From Vreelandella piezotolerans (GTDB taxonomy: Bacteria; Pseudomonadota; Gammaproteobacteria; Pseudomonadales; Halomonadaceae): DNA of 64,000 nucleotides. Every line of letters starts with the position of its first letter. The stretch's first letter is position 1. Below the pieces are notes generated by a model. It had not been told where the DNA came from. It searched no databases and saw only the letters and a program-made list of their open reading frames with translations. The stretch is from assembly GCF_012427705.1 (NCBI RefSeq), contig NZ_CP048602.1, positions 992,001 to 1,056,000 on the forward strand, in the 5' to 3' direction. Made by a program: the position numbers and the translations under genes. Of the stretch, positions 61,683 through 64,000 are shown one piece after another.

Positions 61683-62228
61683 GTGACGACTGATTCAAAT
61701 CATAACGGCTCATATCGCATTCTCGTCATGGGGGTTTCTGGATCGGGAAAATCGCATATTGGTCAGCAGTTGGCTGCGACGCTAGGTGCCACCTTCATCG
61801 ATGGCGATGATCATCACTCGCCCGCTAACGTGGCCAAAATGGCCAGCGGCACACCGCTAAACGACGATGACCGCCGCGACTGGTTGGCAACTCTGGCCAT
61901 GCTGTTTGCTGAGTTCAAAGCGCGAGGCGAATCGGTGGTGATTGCCTGCTCTGGTCTCAAGCGGCGCTACCGCGACCGCTTGCGAAAAGGGGATAGCGAA
62001 CTGCGAATTTTGTACCTGGAAGGCACCCACGAGCTACTGCGGAAGCGCTTGGAAACCCGAGCCGGGCACTTTTTCAAAGGCGATAACATGTTGGCCAGCC
62101 AATTGGCCGACTTGGAGCCGCCCCAGGTAGACGAAGCCGTGACGCTCCCCATCAGCTTAACGCCTGCGGTGATCGTGGAACGTTTTAGCGCTACGCTCGC
62201 GCCCACGCCGCGCCGCTCATTAGGCTAA
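61683..62228 (+). CDS. gntK: gluconokinase
   Basis: A 181-residue GntK-type kinase phosphorylating gluconate to 6-phosphogluconate, which enters the Entner-Doudoroff or pentose phosphate route. The P-loop is G17-VSGSGKS in RILVMGVSGSGKSHIGQQLA, followed by FIDGDDHHSPANVAKMASGT and the RDWLATLAMLF helix; VVIACSGLKRRYRDRLRKGD and the lid GHFFKGDNMLASQLADLEPP complete the family pattern. It starts at GTG 61683 after TAGGAGCC. Directly follows the TRAP permease and precedes gntR. Confidence 0.95.
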   Translation: MTTDSNHNGSYRILVMGVSGSGKSHIGQQLAATLGATFIDGDDHHSPANVAKMASGTPLNDDDRRDWLATLAMLFAEFKARGESVVIACSGLKRRYRDRLRKGDSELRILYLEGTHELLRKRLETRAGHFFKGDNMLASQLADLEPPQVDEAVTLPISLTPAVIVERFSATLAPTPRRSLG

Positions 62229-62262
62229 AGGAAGGGATAGGCGGCGGGCCCTGCTATTCGCT

Positions 62263-63303
62263 ATGGTAGGGTTCGAGCGCCATCCATTGTACAAGGCAGC
62301 GACGCCATTGAAGAAAAAACGCCCTACATTACAAGATATTGCTGATCGCGTTGGTGCCACCAAGATGACCGTTAGCCGCTGTTTACGCGACCCGGAAACG
62401 GTATCGGAAGGGCTTCGAGAGCGCATCTTCGGCATCGCCGAGCAGCTTGGTTATATACCCAATCGTGCCCCGGATCTGCTCTCCCGCGCGACCAGTCACT
62501 CGATAGGCGTACTGGTCCCCTCGTTGACCAACCAAGTATTTGCCGACGTCATCGTGGGGATCGAAGCCCATACCGAACCGGCAGGCTATCACTTGATGCT
62601 CTCCCACTACGGCTATAGTCAGGAGCTCGAGGAGCGCAGCCTTGCCTCGCTACTGTCGTATAACGTAGATGGGGTGATTCTCTCTGACCATGATCACACG
62701 CCGCGCAGTCTACGCATGCTGGAAACGGCGGGTATTCCCATCGTCGAGATCATGGATACCCACCGCCCGCCCCTGCAGCAGGCAGTAGGCTACGACAATG
62801 TACGCGCCGCTTACGACATGGTCAGCGAGATGATTCGCCGCGGTCGTCGTCAGGTGATCTACCTCGCCGTTCGGCTCGATGAGCGTACCCGGCAACGGGA
62901 GCAGGGGTATCGCCAAGCCATGGAAGAGCAGGGGCTCACGCCGGTGACCCTGCAGAGCAGCCAGCGCTCCTCCTATACCGTCGGGGCCGCGCTGATGCAG
63001 GAAATTCAGCGCGACTACCCAGAAGCAGACGGCATTTTTTGTACCAACGACGACGTAGCCGTAGGGGCTTATTTCGAGTGTCGGCGTCAGGGCGTCGACG
63101 TGCCCGCAAGGATGGCGATTGCCGGCTTTCATGGGCACGACGTGGGCCAAGCGATGTCACCCCGCTTGGCCAGCGTCGTGACGCCCCGCCAAGCCATCGG
63201 TGAGGCGGCCGCCCAAGCGTTGTTGGCGCGCATTCGTGGTGAGACGTTGGCGCAGAGAGTCGTGGATTTGGGATACCGCATCGAAGCAGGCGACACGCTA
63301 TAG
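62263..63303 (+). CDS. gntR: gluconate-responsive LacI-family repressor GntR
   Basis: A LacI-type regulator, 346 residues from ATG 62263, or 331 if the TTG at 62308 (LKKKRPTLQDIADRVGATKM) is the true start, which matches the start of E. coli GntR better. The helix-turn-helix is DIADRVGATKMTVSRCLRDP and the hinge helix is YIPNRAPDLLSRATS. The ligand domain contains IGVLVPSLTNQVFADVIVGI, NVDGVILSDHDHTPRSLRML and IAGFHGHDVGQAMSPRLASV, all closely like GntR. It should bind the palindrome at 58440 and release it when gluconate or 6-phosphogluconate accumulates. Confidence 0.93.
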   Translation: MVGFERHPLYKAATPLKKKRPTLQDIADRVGATKMTVSRCLRDPETVSEGLRERIFGIAEQLGYIPNRAPDLLSRATSHSIGVLVPSLTNQVFADVIVGIEAHTEPAGYHLMLSHYGYSQELEERSLASLLSYNVDGVILSDHDHTPRSLRMLETAGIPIVEIMDTHRPPLQQAVGYDNVRAAYDMVSEMIRRGRRQVIYLAVRLDERTRQREQGYRQAMEEQGLTPVTLQSSQRSSYTVGAALMQEIQRDYPEADGIFCTNDDVAVGAYFECRRQGVDVPARMAIAGFHGHDVGQAMSPRLASVVTPRQAIGEAAAQALLARIRGETLAQRVVDLGYRIEAGDTL

Positions 63304-63391
63304 CGGCGCGACCAAAAATCGTTTGGCGGTGCATCAGAACCTCGTTAGGCTAACGGTTCATTTTGCCATGCCCTAGGCGTACGAGGCCGCT

Positions 63392-64000
63392 GTGAACATT
63401 ACCCAATTGACGGTTTATCCAGTGAAATCCCTTCGGGGGATCGATGTGACCCAGAGCGAGATTCATGCCCACGGCCTCGCTTGGGATCGCCGTTGGATGC
63501 TGGTGGATGCCCAGCAACGCTTCGTCACCCAGCGCCAGCTACCTGCGCTGGCCACGATCACCGTGGCGTTGACCTCCGATGCCCTGGTGCTCTCTCACCC
63601 CACCGTCGAGCCGATTTCCATTTCACTGGAAGAGCCCAAGGGCAACTTGCGGCTGGTATCGGTGTGGAGTGATCACTGCAAAGCGCTGCCGGAGAGCGAG
63701 GCGGTGTCCGAGTGGCTAGAGGCGGCATTGGGTGAGTCGGCCAAGGGTGTGAGTCTGGTGCGTTTCGCCACTACCTTTACACGGGCGGTGGAAGACGATT
63801 TTCTGGCCGGTGGCGAGGCGCACACCTACTTTGCCGATGGTTATCCCTTTTTGATCACCACTACCGGTTCGCTGGATGCGTTGAACAACGCGCTGGTGGC
63901 GGGCGGCAATACACCGGTGCCCATGAATCGGTTTCGGCCCAATATCGTGGTGGATTGCGACGAGGCCTGGCAAGAGGATGGTTGGGCGACGATCGAGAAC
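63392..64000 (+). CDS. MOSC-domain protein (YcbX-like), truncated by window end
   Basis: The frame opens at GTG 63392 and is still open at the last base (203 codons). It begins NITQLTVYPVKSLRGIDVTQ, the MOSC N-terminal beta-barrel signature, followed by GLAWDRRWMLVDAQQRFVTQ and RFRPNIVVDCDEAWQEDGW, which leads into the MOSC domain itself (beyond the window). YcbX-type proteins take part in molybdenum-cofactor-dependent reduction of N-hydroxylated compounds. The rest of the gene is outside. Confidence 0.85.
   Translation, partial: MNITQLTVYPVKSLRGIDVTQSEIHAHGLAWDRRWMLVDAQQRFVTQRQLPALATITVALTSDALVLSHPTVEPISISLEEPKGNLRLVSVWSDHCKALPESEAVSEWLEAALGESAKGVSLVRFATTFTRAVEDDFLAGGEAHTYFADGYPFLITTTGSLDALNNALVAGGNTPVPMNRFRPNIVVDCDEAWQEDGWATIEN

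Overview
The window looks like chromosome from a marine or halophilic gammaproteobacterium, most consistent with Halomonadaceae (Halomonas or a relative). That placement is inferred from the mix of genes: two TRAP transport operons, a tenA-thiC thiamine operon, opgGH, lpxR/lpxL, ohr/ohrR and a GntR-type gluconate locus, on a moderately GC-rich background. No tRNA, rRNA, CRISPR array or intact insertion sequence was seen.

Layout. 1-8 kb: end of an EamA exporter, a small outer-membrane barrel, a TRAP operon of unknown substrate, a HlyD/DUF2955 efflux pair, a CsbD-like stress protein and a zinc alcohol dehydrogenase. 8-11 kb (minus): tenA-thiC behind a TPP riboswitch whose expression platform appears to hide the tenA ribosome binding site. 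11.3-15.7 kb: an island of small genes each followed by an attC-like site, with stop codons inside or a few bases before the sites. It carries a DUF4238 gene (frameshifted), a coiled-coil membrane protein, Phd/RelE and RHH/ParE toxin-antitoxin pairs and a secreted hydrolase. No integron integrase is visible, so it resembles a cluster of attC sites lacking an integrase (CALIN). An IS30-type transposase scar sits inside it and an inverted yefM-yoeB pair borders it.

16-23 kb: aldo/keto reductase, a frameshifted OsmC gene, three GNAT acetyltransferases, a GFA enzyme, an orphan CHASE3 histidine kinase, an RTG-type class A beta-lactamase and MntP. 23.5-31.6 kb: an unusual cluster combining a CDP-alcohol phosphotransferase, a BchC-like dehydrogenase, a divergent PTPS-family protein, a glycosyltransferase-methyltransferase fusion, a flippase-like membrane protein, a RibD-type reductase, a GTP cyclohydrolase II with a degenerate RibB domain and a creatininase-family amidohydrolase. 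Together they suggest a dedicated pathway from GTP to a modified pyrimidine or pterin that is glycosylated, methylated and possibly lipid-linked or exported. I know of no described system with exactly this composition. It runs into envelope-glycan genes at 31.7-39.1 kb (FkbM methyltransferase, opgHG, an alkaline-phosphatase-superfamily membrane enzyme and a GDP-mannose synthesis enzyme).

39-53.6 kb: lpxL flanked by two paralogous small membrane proteins, VOC protein, methyltransferase, MFS transporter, a four-gene acyl-CoA catabolic set, LysE exporter, GST, YaeQ, LpxR and small membrane proteins. 53.6-58.3 kb: a TonB-dependent siderophore receptor with a strong promoter and candidate Fur box, YghU-type GST, Ohr and OhrR. 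58.4-63.3 kb: a probable gluconate regulon in which a TRAP transporter is followed by gntK and gntR, with a perfect GntR-type palindrome upstream. The window ends inside a MOSC-domain gene.
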